Origin: Actinocorallia aurantiaca
Lineage (GTDB): Bacteria; Actinomycetota; Actinomycetes; Streptosporangiales; Streptosporangiaceae
Reading direction: 5' to 3'
DNA length: 64,000 bases
NCBI RefSeq assembly: GCF_039533685.1
Contig: NZ_BAAATZ010000015.1
Location: 1-64,000 of the forward strand
Position numbers and translations under genes: made by a program. Below the pieces are notes generated by a model that was not told the origin of the DNA, searched no databases, and worked only from the letters and a program-made list of their open reading frames with translations. Below are positions 6,882-15,625 of this stretch, piece by piece. How positions within the stretch are numbered: the first letter of the stretch is position 1; every line of letters begins with the position of its first letter.

Positions 6882-8053
6882 GGCACCTCCACCTCGATCA
6901 TGGTCGGGCCTCCCTGAGGGCTGGTGATCAGCACGTCGCCGTCCAGGGCGAGGACGCGGCGGCGGATCCCGGCGAGGCCGGTGCCCAGCGTCTCGTCCGC
7001 GCCGCCGACCCCGTCGTCCGTGATCTGAAGCGACAATCCCGTGCCGGTCTGCCGGACGCGCACCTCGGCCCGGGTGGCACGGCCGTGCTTTGCCGTGTTG
7101 GTGAGGGCTTCGGCGACCACGAAATAGGCGACCGCCTCCACCGCGGCCGGGACCTTTCCCAAATCCTCGACGTGAACCCGGGTCGGCACGCCGCAGCCTG
7201 CGGCCAGCGCTGACAACGCTCCGTCCAGGCCGCGGTCGGCCAGGATCGGTGGGTAGGCGGTGCGGAGCACGTTGCGCAGCTCCGTCATCGCCTCCTCGAT
7301 TCCCTCGTGTGCCTCTCGCATCAGCTCGGTCACGCCCTCTGGGGCTTCGTCGAGTGCGTCACGGGCCACCCCGAGCCGTATCGCGGTCGCCACCAGCCGG
7401 GCCTGTACGCCGTCGTGCAGGTCGCGTTCGATCCTGCGCAACTCCGCGGCGTGGGAGTCCAGGGCTCCCGCGCGGGTCCGGGTCAGCACCTCCACCCGCT
7501 GGGTGAGCTGCTGGGCCTCCGACAGCGACAGCACCCTCAGGCAGATCCGGGCGTGTGCGCGTGCCAGCGGCGGACCGCCCCACCAGAACAGCGCGGCCAG
7601 CACGACGACCTGCAACGGCGCCGCGGTCAGCGCGGTCGCCCAGTCGTCCACCGGGATCTCGCCCTGCAGCGTCGGTATGGCCTCCGCGGGCAGTGCCCAC
7701 CACAGCGCCATGGCCCACAGCCCCGTGAAGACGTTGCCCAGGCACAACAACGCGGCCAAGCCGAACGGCAACCCCGTGAGCAGGTGCGTCGGCAACCAGA
7801 GCAGACCCCGGCGCGTGGCCGGGGCGGTGCGGATCTCCCATCCGTCACGAGGCTCACCGTGCGGAGGCGTGGGACGGGCCGGGACCGGGACGCCGAGCAG
7901 CCGACCGGCGCGTCGCCGGTGCCAGTGCGCCCAGGCGCGCGCCTTCGACGGCCAGACGAGCAGCGGCAGCGCGACGAGGGTGGCGACGGCGGTCACCAGA
8001 CTGACGAGCAGGTAACCCGCACTGCGCCGCGTCTGCGTCCACCGTTCCCGCAT
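6872..8053 (-). CDS. sensor histidine kinase (NarL-type, HisKA_3)
   Basis: A 393-residue membrane kinase. The N-terminal half holds hydrophobic segments around residues 12-33, 88-122 and 143-160, as in the 'putative sensor' type of actinobacterial kinases. The HisKA_3 phospho-acceptor is His213 in ERDLHDGVQARL, followed by a HATPase with NTAKHG (N box), DDGVGG (G1) and GTGLAGI (G2). It is cotranscribed with the overlapping response regulator. No extracytoplasmic ligand domain is obvious, so the signal may be sensed in or near the membrane. Confidence 0.92.
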   Translation of the reverse strand: MRERWTQTRRSAGYLLVSLVTAVATLVALPLLVWPSKARAWAHWHRRRAGRLLGVPVPARPTPPHGEPRDGWEIRTAPATRRGLLWLPTHLLTGLPFGLAALLCLGNVFTGLWAMALWWALPAEAIPTLQGEIPVDDWATALTAAPLQVVVLAALFWWGGPPLARAHARICLRVLSLSEAQQLTQRVEVLTRTRAGALDSHAAELRRIERDLHDGVQARLVATAIRLGVARDALDEAPEGVTELMREAHEGIEEAMTELRNVLRTAYPPILADRGLDGALSALAAGCGVPTRVHVEDLGKVPAAVEAVAYFVVAEALTNTAKHGRATRAEVRVRQTGTGLSLQITDDGVGGADETLGTGLAGIRRRVLALDGDVLITSPQGGPTMIEVEVPCG

Positions 8054-8174
8054 GTCCGATCCCCCGGCCTCTGAGATGAATCCCCAGTATCAGGGCGTAT
8101 CGGCCAGCGGGCACTACAGCGGGCTGTACCTTCGAGCGGCAGCGGACACCATTCTTCTCCGAGACCGCCGAGCC

Positions 8175-8180
8175 TAGCTT
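8175..8180 (+). promoter_or_regulatory. -10 element (TAGCTT) of the TAP-like hydrolase gene
   Basis: TAGCTT ends 7 bases before the ATG, with TTCTTC at 8152-8157 as a weak -35 after 17 bases. The spacing predicts transcription starting at the ATG itself, that is a leaderless mRNA. No Shine-Dalgarno sequence precedes the ATG, which agrees. Confidence 0.45.
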
Positions 8181-8187
8181 CGCAGTC

Positions 8188-9723
8188 ATGACGACGAGAA
8201 AACCTTTCCGGCGGCTGGCGGCGCTCGCCGCGGCACTGGCCATGGCGGCCTCGGGCGCCGCCGCGCTCGCCACCGCGGACGACCCCTCCCCCGGGCTCAC
8301 CGCCTACTACGACCAGCACGTCACCTGGACCGGTTGCCGGCAGGGATCGGACGACGAGACCGGCGCCGACCTCGACCGGGCCGGTGCCCGGTGCGCCAAG
8401 GTCACCGTGCCGCTGGACTACACCCGTCCGGCGGGCCGGACGATCGAGATCGCCGTGTCGCGGCTGCCGGCGGCCGACCCGTCCCGCCGGATCGGGGTGC
8501 TGGTGCTCAACCAGGGCGGTCCCGCCGAGCCGACGCTCAGCATGCCGCTGCAGACGCGCGAGTACATGGACGGAACCGCCGCCCGGTACGACCTCGTCGG
8601 AGTGGATCCGCGGTTCGTGGGACGCAGCGAGCCGATCGACTGCGGCTGGCCCACCGGCATCTGGATCCGTTCGGCCGGGACCGACCGGGCCGGATTCGAT
8701 CGCCAGGTCGCCTTCCAGAAGGACCTGGCCGAACGGTGCTCGCGCCGACACGGCGACGTGCTGCCGTACGCCACCACCCGCAACACCGCCCGTGACATGG
8801 ACGTCGTCCGCGCGGTGCTGGGCGAGCGCCGGATCTCCTACCTCGGGTACTCCTACGGCGCTTACCTCGGCGCCGTGTACACGCAGATGTTCCCGGGACG
8901 CACCGACCGGGTCGTCCTCGACAGCGCCGGTGATCCCAGCCGGTACAGCCCCAGGCTGTACCAGGGCGGCGAACCCGCCCTCGAACAGGCATTGGACGCC
9001 TGGGCGTCGTGGGCCGCGGCACGACACCGCGACTACGGCCTGGGCGCGACCCGGAACGCCGTGCTCGCCACCGTGCAGCGGATCGTCAAGGCGGCGGCGA
9101 AGCGACCGTTGCGCGTCGGTTCGTACGAGCTCGACGAGCACGTGGTGCCGTATCTGATCTCGGGCGGCGTCGGCAGCGACCGTACGGAAGCCCGCGCCGC
9201 GTTCTCGGAGACCGTGAAAGTGCTGGACAGAGCGGCGAGACGGATCACCGTCGCACCGCCCGCGCAGTTGGAGGGACGCCTGCGATTCATCCTCGACGGC
9301 GCGAGTTCGCAGTACGGCAGCCCGGCGGCCGCGATCATCTGCGGTGACGTCGCCGCCCCGCACGATCCCGAGGTCTACTGGCGCGACATCCAGCACAACC
9401 GGGATCGCCACCCGCTCTTCGGGCCGATCGCCGACAACATCTCCCCCTGCGCCTTCTGGCCCGAGCCGCCCCGCGAGTCACCGACCACGATCGCCAACGA
9501 CGCCGAGGCGCTGATCGTCTCCGCCACCGGCGACACCGCCACCACCTACCGGGGCAGCCGGGCCCTGCACCGGTCGATGACCGGCTCCCGTCTGCTCACC
9601 CTGGACGAGACCATCGCCCATGGCGTGTACGGCGAATACGGCGACGCCTGCGTCGACGGGAAGGTGAACGCCTATCTGGAATCCGGAAGACTGCCCAACG
9701 GAAACCCGACCTGCCGGAAGTGA
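8188..9723 (+). CDS. secreted alpha/beta hydrolase, TAP-like (peptidase S33 group)
   Basis: A 511-residue exported hydrolase. A signal peptide is clear: Arg/Lys-rich start (MTTRKPFRRL), an Ala/Leu core and an Ala-rich cleavage region near residues 28-32. The fold is that of tripeptidyl aminopeptidase-like enzymes of actinomycetes: VLVLNQGGP oxyanion segment, the nucleophile Ser222 in GYSYGAYLG, and a C-terminal TAP domain with an ATGDTAT Asp region and a late His in DETIAHGVYG. Likely a secreted exopeptidase or esterase. Transcribed alone and convergent with the XRE regulator. Confidence 0.85.
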   Translation: MTTRKPFRRLAALAAALAMAASGAAALATADDPSPGLTAYYDQHVTWTGCRQGSDDETGADLDRAGARCAKVTVPLDYTRPAGRTIEIAVSRLPAADPSRRIGVLVLNQGGPAEPTLSMPLQTREYMDGTAARYDLVGVDPRFVGRSEPIDCGWPTGIWIRSAGTDRAGFDRQVAFQKDLAERCSRRHGDVLPYATTRNTARDMDVVRAVLGERRISYLGYSYGAYLGAVYTQMFPGRTDRVVLDSAGDPSRYSPRLYQGGEPALEQALDAWASWAAARHRDYGLGATRNAVLATVQRIVKAAAKRPLRVGSYELDEHVVPYLISGGVGSDRTEARAAFSETVKVLDRAARRITVAPPAQLEGRLRFILDGASSQYGSPAAAIICGDVAAPHDPEVYWRDIQHNRDRHPLFGPIADNISPCAFWPEPPRESPTTIANDAEALIVSATGDTATTYRGSRALHRSMTGSRLLTLDETIAHGVYGEYGDACVDGKVNAYLESGRLPNGNPTCRK

Positions 9724-9741
9724 CGAGAACGCGGGCCTGCG

Positions 9742-10608
9742 TCAGGGCTCCGGCTCGGCGCCGGATCCGGTGAGGGTCCAGCTCGCGAGGAGGTCCAGGG
9801 CCCGTTTCGAGGGGGACCCCGCCTCCGCGGTGTAGACGAACAGGGTCGTGTCGGGATCCCCTGGCGGAGAAAGGGTTTCGTATTCGACGGTCAGTTCGCC
9901 GACCAGAGGGTGGCTGAGCCGTTTGGAGCCGTGGGTGCGCTGGTGGACGCGGTGCTGCTCCCACCAGCGGTCGAACTCGGGGCTGTGTTCACGCAGGTCT
10001 TCGATGAGGGCGGCCGTGGCCTGGTCGCCGGGGTCGCGGCCGACCTCCAGGCGTAGGCTCTCGACCGCGGCCCGCGCCTGGTCCTCCCAGTCGACGAACA
10101 GGGAGCGGGCGGCCTCGTCGAGGAACATCCAGCGCGCGTAGTTGCGGTGCCGGGGAGCCAGTTGCTCGAAGTCGGTGAACAGCGCTTTGGCCATCCGGTT
10201 GGCGGCCAGGACGTCGGTGCGGCGGCCCAGGACGAGGACGGGTTCGCCGTCGAGGGCATCGAGGAGCTGGTAGAGGCCGGGGCGCACGCGCTGGACGCCG
10301 CGGGGACGCCGCCGGACGGGGGCCGCGGTCACTCCGAAGAGATCCTGCAGGTGGGCGCGGCCCGCGGCGTCCAGGTCGAGGGCTCGGCCGAGGGCTTCGA
10401 CGACGGAGGGCGAGGGCGTGATGGGGCGTCCCTGCTCAAGGCGGGTGTAGTAGTCGGTCGACACTCCGGCCAGGAGGGCGACCTCCTCGCGGCGCAGGCC
10501 CGGCACCCGGCGGACGCGGCCGTCCGGGGGCAGGCCGGCTCGCGAAGGGTCGCACTGGCTGCGGGCCCGCCTCAGGAAATCAGCCAGCTCACGGTTGGTC
10601 TCGGCCAC
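9742..10608 (-). CDS. XRE family regulator with MmyB-like ligand-binding domain
   Basis: A 288-residue regulator. The HTH occupies ~10-75 (LRREEVALLAGVSTDYYTRL, then EQGRPITPSPSVVEALGRAL). It is followed by the MmyB-like domain (~100-265), a PAS-like fold that binds small ligands in this family, with the typical LDALDGEPVLVLGRRTDVLA and FVYTAEAGSPS blocks. Start GTG 10608 (VAETNRELADFL) is preferred; the open frame reaches 10725, but the extra residues are Arg/Pro-rich and uncharacteristic. Divergent from an SDR gene, a very common arrangement for this family, and probably its repressor. Confidence 0.88.
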   Translation of the reverse strand: MAETNRELADFLRRARSQCDPSRAGLPPDGRVRRVPGLRREEVALLAGVSTDYYTRLEQGRPITPSPSVVEALGRALDLDAAGRAHLQDLFGVTAAPVRRRPRGVQRVRPGLYQLLDALDGEPVLVLGRRTDVLAANRMAKALFTDFEQLAPRHRNYARWMFLDEAARSLFVDWEDQARAAVESLRLEVGRDPGDQATAALIEDLREHSPEFDRWWEQHRVHQRTHGSKRLSHPLVGELTVEYETLSPPGDPDTTLFVYTAEAGSPSKRALDLLASWTLTGSGAEPEP

Positions 10609-10784
10609 ACGTACCAGTCTCGCCGATGCCGGGCGTCCCCGCCTGGACCTGTGAGTCCTAGGTTGCCGCGTCCTCGGTCGCGCAGGGCCCGATATGCGCG
10701 TCCACGGCGGGGCCCGGTGGAACACGCTGGAGGCATGCCGCCCCGAGGACTGCTCGGGGCGGCCCCGACACCCGAAGGGCGATC

Positions 10785-11642
10785 ATGACTTTTCCGACAG
10801 AGCGACCCGCGATCTGGTTCGTGACCGGCACTTCCCGCGGCCTGGGGCTCGAACTGGTCAGGCAACTGCTGGAGCGAGGCGACAACGTCGCCGCGACGAC
10901 ACGCTCGACCGAGCGGCTGCTCTCGGCACTCGGCGACGACACCGACACGTCCCGTCTTCTCCCGCTCGCCGTCGACCTGCGTGACGAGGCGGCCGTCGAG
11001 TCGGCCGTGCGCGAGACCACCGAGCGGTTCGGCGGCCTGGACGCCGTCGTCAACAACGCGGGCTACGGGTTCCTCGCCGCGGTGGAGGAGACCGGCGACC
11101 GCCAGGTCCGCGACATGCTCGACGTCCAGGTCGTCGGCGTGTGGAACGTGCTCCGCGCCGCCCTGCCCGTCCTCCGCGAGCGGCGCGGCGGCCACATCGT
11201 CAACGTGTCGTCCGTCCTGGGCCTGACCGCCGTTCCCGGCTGGGCGCTGTACTGCGCGGGGAAGTTCGCGCTGGAAGGGCTGAGCGAGGCGCTCGCGGCC
11301 GAGATGGCGGAATTCGGCGTCAAGGTCACCATCGTCGAGCCCGGCTACTTCCGCACCGACTTCCTCACCGAGGACTCCCTCGTCCTGTCCACCGAGGCCA
11401 CCCCGCACTACCCGGCCATCCGCGAGATGATCAGTGACCATCTCAAGCTCCAGGACAGCCAGCTCGGCGACCCGGTCAAGGGCGCCGACGCGATCATCAG
11501 CCGAGTTCTGGACGGGGACGGCCCGCTGCGCCAGCTGCTCGGCTCGGACGCCCACTCCTACGCCACCGCCAAGGTCGAAACCCTCCGGGCGAACCTCGAC
11601 GCCACCGCGCTCAGCGCGCCCGCCACCGACTTCCCCGCCTGA
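10785..11642 (+). CDS. SDR family oxidoreductase
   Basis: A 285-residue classical SDR. It has TGTSRGLGLELV (cofactor loop), NNAGYGF, INVSS-like catalytic Ser (IVNVSSVLGL), Y-x3-K in YCAGKFAL and a VEPGYFRTDFL segment after it. The ~40 residues beyond the core are typical of the SDR subgroup annotated as SDR5-like. NADP(H) dependence is likely from the Arg after the glycine motif. It is paired with the divergent XRE/MmyB-like regulator and probably controlled by it; the substrate is unknown. Confidence 0.9.
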   Translation: MTFPTERPAIWFVTGTSRGLGLELVRQLLERGDNVAATTRSTERLLSALGDDTDTSRLLPLAVDLRDEAAVESAVRETTERFGGLDAVVNNAGYGFLAAVEETGDRQVRDMLDVQVVGVWNVLRAALPVLRERRGGHIVNVSSVLGLTAVPGWALYCAGKFALEGLSEALAAEMAEFGVKVTIVEPGYFRTDFLTEDSLVLSTEATPHYPAIREMISDHLKLQDSQLGDPVKGADAIISRVLDGDGPLRQLLGSDAHSYATAKVETLRANLDATALSAPATDFPA

Positions 11643-11766
11643 CGGGGGCCGCTCCCGCACGCGGACGTCTCCTGCACGAGGCCCGGTGGGGGGCGTTCAC
11701 AGGCCGGGCTTACGGTGGAGAAAACGCGGTGAAGCGACTCTCTGCCTTGGTGAGGTGCTCCTTTTC

Positions 11767-12918
11767 ATGGGTGCGAAGCGTGCTGTCGTGGTCGGGGGCG
11801 GGATCGGCGGGTTGACCGCCGCCGCAGCGCTGCGGACGCGGGGCTGGGACGTGGTCGTCTGCGAGCGGGCGGCGAGTCTGGATCCGGTCGGGTCGGGGCT
11901 GAGCCTGGGGCCCAACGCGCTGCGGGCGCTCGACACGATCGGGCTCGGGCAGGGCACGCGGGAGCTCGCCGCCATCGACGGGGTGAGCGGGATCCGGCGC
12001 TCCGGCGGGCGCTGGCTGGTGCGCGCGGACGTGACGGCGCCGATGCTCGAGAAGTACGGCGACCTGGCCGTCATCGCGCTGCGGGCCGAGCTGGTCGACC
12101 TCCTCTTGACCCGGTTGCCCGAAGGAACCGTGAAGACCTCGACGACGGTCTCCGCGGTCGATCCGGTGAGCGGGTCGGTCACCACCTCCGAAGGGGTGCT
12201 GGAGGCCGACCTGGTCGTGGCCGCCGACGGGGTGCGTTCGGTCGTCCGGGAAGCCCTGTTCCCCGGGCATCCGGGGGCCCGCTACTCAGGGGCGACAACC
12301 TGGCGGTTCGTGGTTCCGGAACCCGGACGCGGCTTCCGGACGACGGAGACCTGGGGACGCGGAGACGTCTTCGGGGTCATGCCGCTGAGCGGAAAGCGGA
12401 TCTACTGCTACGCGAGCGCGGTGGCACCGGCCGGACAGACCTTCGCGGACGAGCGGGCCGAGCTGCTTCGGCGGTTCGGTGACTGGCACGACCCGATTCC
12501 GGAGCTGGTGGCCGCCGCCGACCCCGCGAAGATCCTGCACAACGACGTCTACTGGATCGCCGACCCGCTGCCCGCCTACCACTCCGGACGGGTCGCGATA
12601 CTCGGAGACGCGGCGCACGCGATGTCCCCGAACCTCGGACAGGGCGCCTGTCAGGCCATCGAAGACGCCGTCGTGCTCGCGTCCCTGGCCGACCGGCCGG
12701 ACGGGCTCGCCCGCTACACCGCCGCCCGTCTCCCCCGGACGCGGATGGTCGTCCAGAACTCGCACCGGGTCTCCCGGATGGTCGGCCTCCACTCGCCTCT
12801 CGCGACCGCCGCCCGCGACGCGTTCATGTGGGGAGTCGGCCGGTTCGGTTCAGCGGCCCTCATCCGGCAGACGGCCCGCGTCTTCGAATGGACTCCGCCA
12901 CGGCTTTCGGACAGCTGA
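11767..12918 (+). CDS. FAD-dependent monooxygenase (aromatic hydroxylase type)
   Basis: A 383-residue flavoprotein of the p-hydroxybenzoate hydroxylase-like group. The FAD-binding Rossmann motif GGGIGGLTAAAAL starts at residue ~9; the DG motif is in VAADGVRS; the late GD motif is GDAAHAMSPNLGQGACQAIE. These three elements define class A flavin monooxygenases, which use NAD(P)H and O2 to hydroxylate aromatic or polyketide substrates. ATG 11767 is chosen because the motif must lie close to the N-terminus; the frame is open from 11434, but that part shadows the SDR gene. Ends just before a bidirectional terminator. Confidence 0.9.
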   Translation: MGAKRAVVVGGGIGGLTAAAALRTRGWDVVVCERAASLDPVGSGLSLGPNALRALDTIGLGQGTRELAAIDGVSGIRRSGGRWLVRADVTAPMLEKYGDLAVIALRAELVDLLLTRLPEGTVKTSTTVSAVDPVSGSVTTSEGVLEADLVVAADGVRSVVREALFPGHPGARYSGATTWRFVVPEPGRGFRTTETWGRGDVFGVMPLSGKRIYCYASAVAPAGQTFADERAELLRRFGDWHDPIPELVAAADPAKILHNDVYWIADPLPAYHSGRVAILGDAAHAMSPNLGQGACQAIEDAVVLASLADRPDGLARYTAARLPRTRMVVQNSHRVSRMVGLHSPLATAARDAFMWGVGRFGSAALIRQTARVFEWTPPRLSDS

Positions 12919-12937
12919 GAAGCCCCCGAATGCGAAC

Positions 12938-12973
12938 GGGCCGCCAGACCCGTCGAGCGGGGTCTGGCGGCCC
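12938..12973. terminator. bidirectional intrinsic terminator hairpin
   Basis: A perfect 14-bp stem (12938-12951 with 12960-12973) around an 8-base loop between two convergent genes, without a U tract, as is usual in high-GC actinomycetes. Confidence 0.75.
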
Positions 12974-12991
12974 TATCCGGCCGGTCCATGG

Positions 12992-13765
12992 TCACGCCTT
13001 GTCGAAGATGTTCTTGGCCCAGAGGTAGGAGACGGCGGCGAGGCCGACGCACCAGGCGAGGGCGATGTAGCCGCTGTTGCCGATCGGGGTGCCGAGGAGG
13101 AGGCCGCGGACGGTCTCCATGATCGGGGTGAAGGGCTGGTACTCGGCGAACCAGCGCAGGACGGTCGGCATGGAGTCGGTGGGGACGAAGCCGCTGCCGA
13201 GGAAGGGCAGCAGGATCAGGGGCATCGGGGCGTTGCTGGCGGCCTCGGGGGTCGGGGACTTCAGGCCGAGGGCGACCGACAGCCAGGTGATGGCCACGAC
13301 GAACAGGGTGAGCAGGCCGGTGGCGGCCAGCCATTCGAGGGCGGTGGCGTCCGGGCTGAAACCCATGGCCAGGGCGACGCCGATCAGGACGGCCATACCG
13401 AGGAGCTGCTGGATCACGGCGCCGACGACGTGGCCGGTCAGGACCGCCGGCCGCCAGATCCGCATGGTGCGGAAACGGGCGATGATCCCTTCGTTCATGT
13501 CGGTGGCGACCATGACCGCGGTTCCGGTCGCGGCGGTCGCCACGGCCATGAGCAGGATGCCCGGGACGACGTAGTTGACGTAGACGTCGCGGCCTCCGCC
13601 CAGGCCGGCGCCGAGGGTGCCGCCGAAGACGTAGACGAACACCAGCAGGAGGATGACGGGCGTGATGACCAGCTGGATGGTCATCGACGGGTAGCGGATC
13701 AGGCCCTTGAGCTGGCGCCGGATCATGGTGGAGGAGTCGCGGGCGGCGAGGGTGAGGGTGCTCAT
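12992..13765 (-). CDS. ABC-2 type transporter permease (DrrB-like)
   Basis: A 257-residue integral membrane protein with six hydrophobic segments and the conserved ABC-2 block near residues 140-185 (VVAITWLSVALGLKSPTPEA). The N-terminus (RDSSTMIRRQLKGLIRYPSM) is the cytosolic helix typical of daunorubicin/doxorubicin-type exporters. It overlaps the upstream ATPase gene by 4 bases (ATGA), so the two are coupled into one exporter. Probably removes a hydrophobic drug or lipid; the substrate is unknown. Confidence 0.9.
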   Translation of the reverse strand: MSTLTLAARDSSTMIRRQLKGLIRYPSMTIQLVITPVILLLVFVYVFGGTLGAGLGGGRDVYVNYVVPGILLMAVATAATGTAVMVATDMNEGIIARFRTMRIWRPAVLTGHVVGAVIQQLLGMAVLIGVALAMGFSPDATALEWLAATGLLTLFVVAITWLSVALGLKSPTPEAASNAPMPLILLPFLGSGFVPTDSMPTVLRWFAEYQPFTPIMETVRGLLLGTPIGNSGYIALAWCVGLAAVSYLWAKNIFDKA

Positions 13766-14709
13766 CGGTTGATCTCCTGCTTCTGGCCGGTGAGGGTGAG
13801 GAAGACGTCGTCGAGGTCGGGGGTGTGGATGCCGAGGTCGGCCGGTTCGACGCCCGCCGCGTCCAGCCGGGCGAGCAGTTCGCGCAGTGACGCGACACCG
13901 CCGTCGGAGGGGACCTGCAGCGTGAGCCGGTCGTCGTCGGACGGGTCCACGAAGCCCCGGCCGAGCGCGTCGAGTGCGTCCCTGAGCGCGTCGTCGTCGG
14001 CGAACCGCAGCGACACGTGGCCGCCGGGGATGAGCCGCTTGAGCTCTTCGGCGGTGCCCTCGGCGATCAGCAGTCCGTGGTCGAGGAGGGCGATGCGGTC
14101 GGCGAGCTGATCGGCCTCCTCCAGGTACTGGGTGGTGAGGAAGATGGTGACGCCGCCCGCGACGAGCTCACGGACGATCTGCCACATTCCGCGGCGGCTG
14201 CGCGGGTCGAGGCCGGTGGTGGGCTCGTCCAGGAAGATCAGGCGGGGGTCGCCGACCAGGGTCATCGCCAGGTCGAGCCGGCGCTGCATGCCGCCGGAGT
14301 AGGTCGCGGCGGTCTTGCCCGCCGCCTCGACCAGGTCGAAGCGCTCCAGCAGCTCGGCGGCCTTGCGCTTGCCGTCGGCACGGGACAGGTGGTGCAGGTC
14401 GGCCATGAGGAGCAGGTTCTCCTCGCCGGTGAGCAGCTTGTCGACGGCCGAGTACTGGCCGGTGACGCCGATCGCGCCGCGCACGTCGTCCGGCTTGCGG
14501 GCCAGGTCGAACCCCGCGACCTGGACGGTGCCGCCGTCGGCCGGGATCAGGGTGGACAGGATCTGGACGGTGGTGGTCTTCCCCGCCCCGTTCGGGCCGA
14601 GCAGGGAGAAGATCGTTCCTTCGGGGACCGTCAGGTCGATGCCGTCGAGCACCACCTTGTCGCCGTAGGACTTGCGCAGACCGTTCGCTGAGATGGCCGG
14701 GTTCGTCAT
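13762..14709 (-). CDS. daunorubicin-resistance-type ABC transporter ATP-binding protein (DrrA-like)
   Basis: A 315-residue nucleotide-binding subunit. Walker A GPNGAGKTTT at ~38-47, signature YSGGMQRRL, Walker B LIFLDEPTTGLD and the H-loop region replaced by TTQYLEEAD, the Gln form typical of DrrA-type ATPases. The C-terminal ~80 residues match the DrrA regulatory extension (PSDGGVASLRELLARLDAAG...LGIHTPDLDDVFLTLTG). It pairs with the overlapping permease and follows the DUF4097 gene in one operon. Confidence 0.93.
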   Translation of the reverse strand: MTNPAISANGLRKSYGDKVVLDGIDLTVPEGTIFSLLGPNGAGKTTTVQILSTLIPADGGTVQVAGFDLARKPDDVRGAIGVTGQYSAVDKLLTGEENLLLMADLHHLSRADGKRKAAELLERFDLVEAAGKTAATYSGGMQRRLDLAMTLVGDPRLIFLDEPTTGLDPRSRRGMWQIVRELVAGGVTIFLTTQYLEEADQLADRIALLDHGLLIAEGTAEELKRLIPGGHVSLRFADDDALRDALDALGRGFVDPSDDDRLTLQVPSDGGVASLRELLARLDAAGVEPADLGIHTPDLDDVFLTLTGQKQEINR

Positions 14710-14742
14710 GATGCTGCTCCTCGGGGGGTCGGAGGTCGCGGG

Positions 14743-15405
14743 TCAGAGGCTGCGGGCGGTGATGTCGCCCTGAATGGTGGTGGCGTGGATGTCGAGCTGG
14801 GCGGTGCCGTCGTTCTTGAGGCCGTTGCTGATGCGGCCGGAGGAGGTGCCGGCGTCCAGGGAGGCCGAGACGCCGGGAGCGGCGCCGACCGAGATGTCGC
14901 CGGACTGGGTGCGGAGCACGACCTTGCCGCGCACGGCCTCGGCGATCCGGACGGCTCCCCTCATGGTGCTGATCTCCGCGGGGCCGCCCAGACGGCCGAC
15001 CTCGACGTCTCCGTCGGTCGCGGTGAGGCGGACGCTCGCGGCCTCGTCGATCTTGATCTGGCGGTAGGCGCCGTCGAAGACGATGTCGCCGAGGCGGCCG
15101 ACGACCCGGAACTCGGTGGCGGCGGCCTTCCCCTCGACCCGGGATCCGGAGGGCAGCTGGACCGTCACCTCGATGGATCCCGAGGGGCCGAGGAGGTCGT
15201 TCTTCACCGGGACCTCGATCCGCAGGACTCCGTCGGCGTACTCGACCCTGGTCCGCTCCGCCGTCTTCACGTCGCGTCCCTTCGAGGCGTCCGCGGGCAG
15301 GACCTCCACCACGGTGTCAGCGCGGTCTGCGGCGATGAGCTGCACGCGTCCGGCGGGGATGTCGAGGACGGCGGCGATCGGGGCGGGGGTGTCGAACTTC
15401 TGCAT
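14743..15405 (-). CDS. DUF4097 family beta-strand repeat protein
   Basis: A 220-residue protein built of short repeated beta strands (for example GDIVFDGAYRQIKIDEAASV, GDVEVGRLGGPAEI, GDISVGAAPGVSA), the signature of DUF4097 proteins. It has no signal peptide. GGAGAG lies in front of the ATG. First gene of the operon DUF4097-ATPase-permease, opposite a MarR-type regulator. In actinomycetes this trio is common; the DUF4097 role is unknown, possibly a scaffold or sensor for the exporter. Confidence 0.85.
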   Translation of the reverse strand: MQKFDTPAPIAAVLDIPAGRVQLIAADRADTVVEVLPADASKGRDVKTAERTRVEYADGVLRIEVPVKNDLLGPSGSIEVTVQLPSGSRVEGKAAATEFRVVGRLGDIVFDGAYRQIKIDEAASVRLTATDGDVEVGRLGGPAEISTMRGAVRIAEAVRGKVVLRTQSGDISVGAAPGVSASLDAGTSSGRISNGLKNDGTAQLDIHATTIQGDITARSL

Positions 15406-15475
15406 CGTGCTCTCCTGCGGCTCGTTGTTTCCGATGTTGGAAAAGCTACGTTGCGTTCACAGATTCTTCAAGTAG

Positions 15476-15571
15476 ATCGTTGCCTTGAGGTTGCATACAT
15501 GCAGCTAGAAAGCATAAAATCATTGCAATAGATCAAGAATAAATGCAACACAAAGAGCCCGATCGTTGCAA
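15476..15571. promoter_or_regulatory. AT-rich operator region with repeated GTTGCA/TGCAAC boxes
   Basis: This intergenic stretch is strikingly AT-rich for the window. It carries GATCGTTGC twice (15476-15484, 15561-15569), GGTTGCATACATGCAGC (15489-15505), ATTGCAAT and ATGCAAC. The repeated half-sites lie between the divergent MarR and DUF4097 genes, so they are good candidates for MarR-type binding sites that control both. Confidence 0.5.
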
Positions 15572-15594
15572 TGGTGGAGAGTGAACGCTATGCT
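15566..15594 (+). promoter_or_regulatory. promoter of the MarR-type regulator
   Basis: TTGCAA (15566-15571), exactly 17 bases, then TATGCT (15589-15594). The -35 overlaps one GTTGCA box, consistent with autoregulation. The predicted start near 15601 leaves a ~25-base leader with AAAGGAGA before the ATG. Confidence 0.6.
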
Positions 15595-15625
15595 CGGAGC
15601 ATCACGGAGCACAAAGGAGAACACG

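Noticed and set aside
7260..8015. 251-residue plus-strand frame opposite the histidine kinase
   Set aside because: Ser/Ala/Arg-rich shadow of the kinase gene, which has complete motifs.
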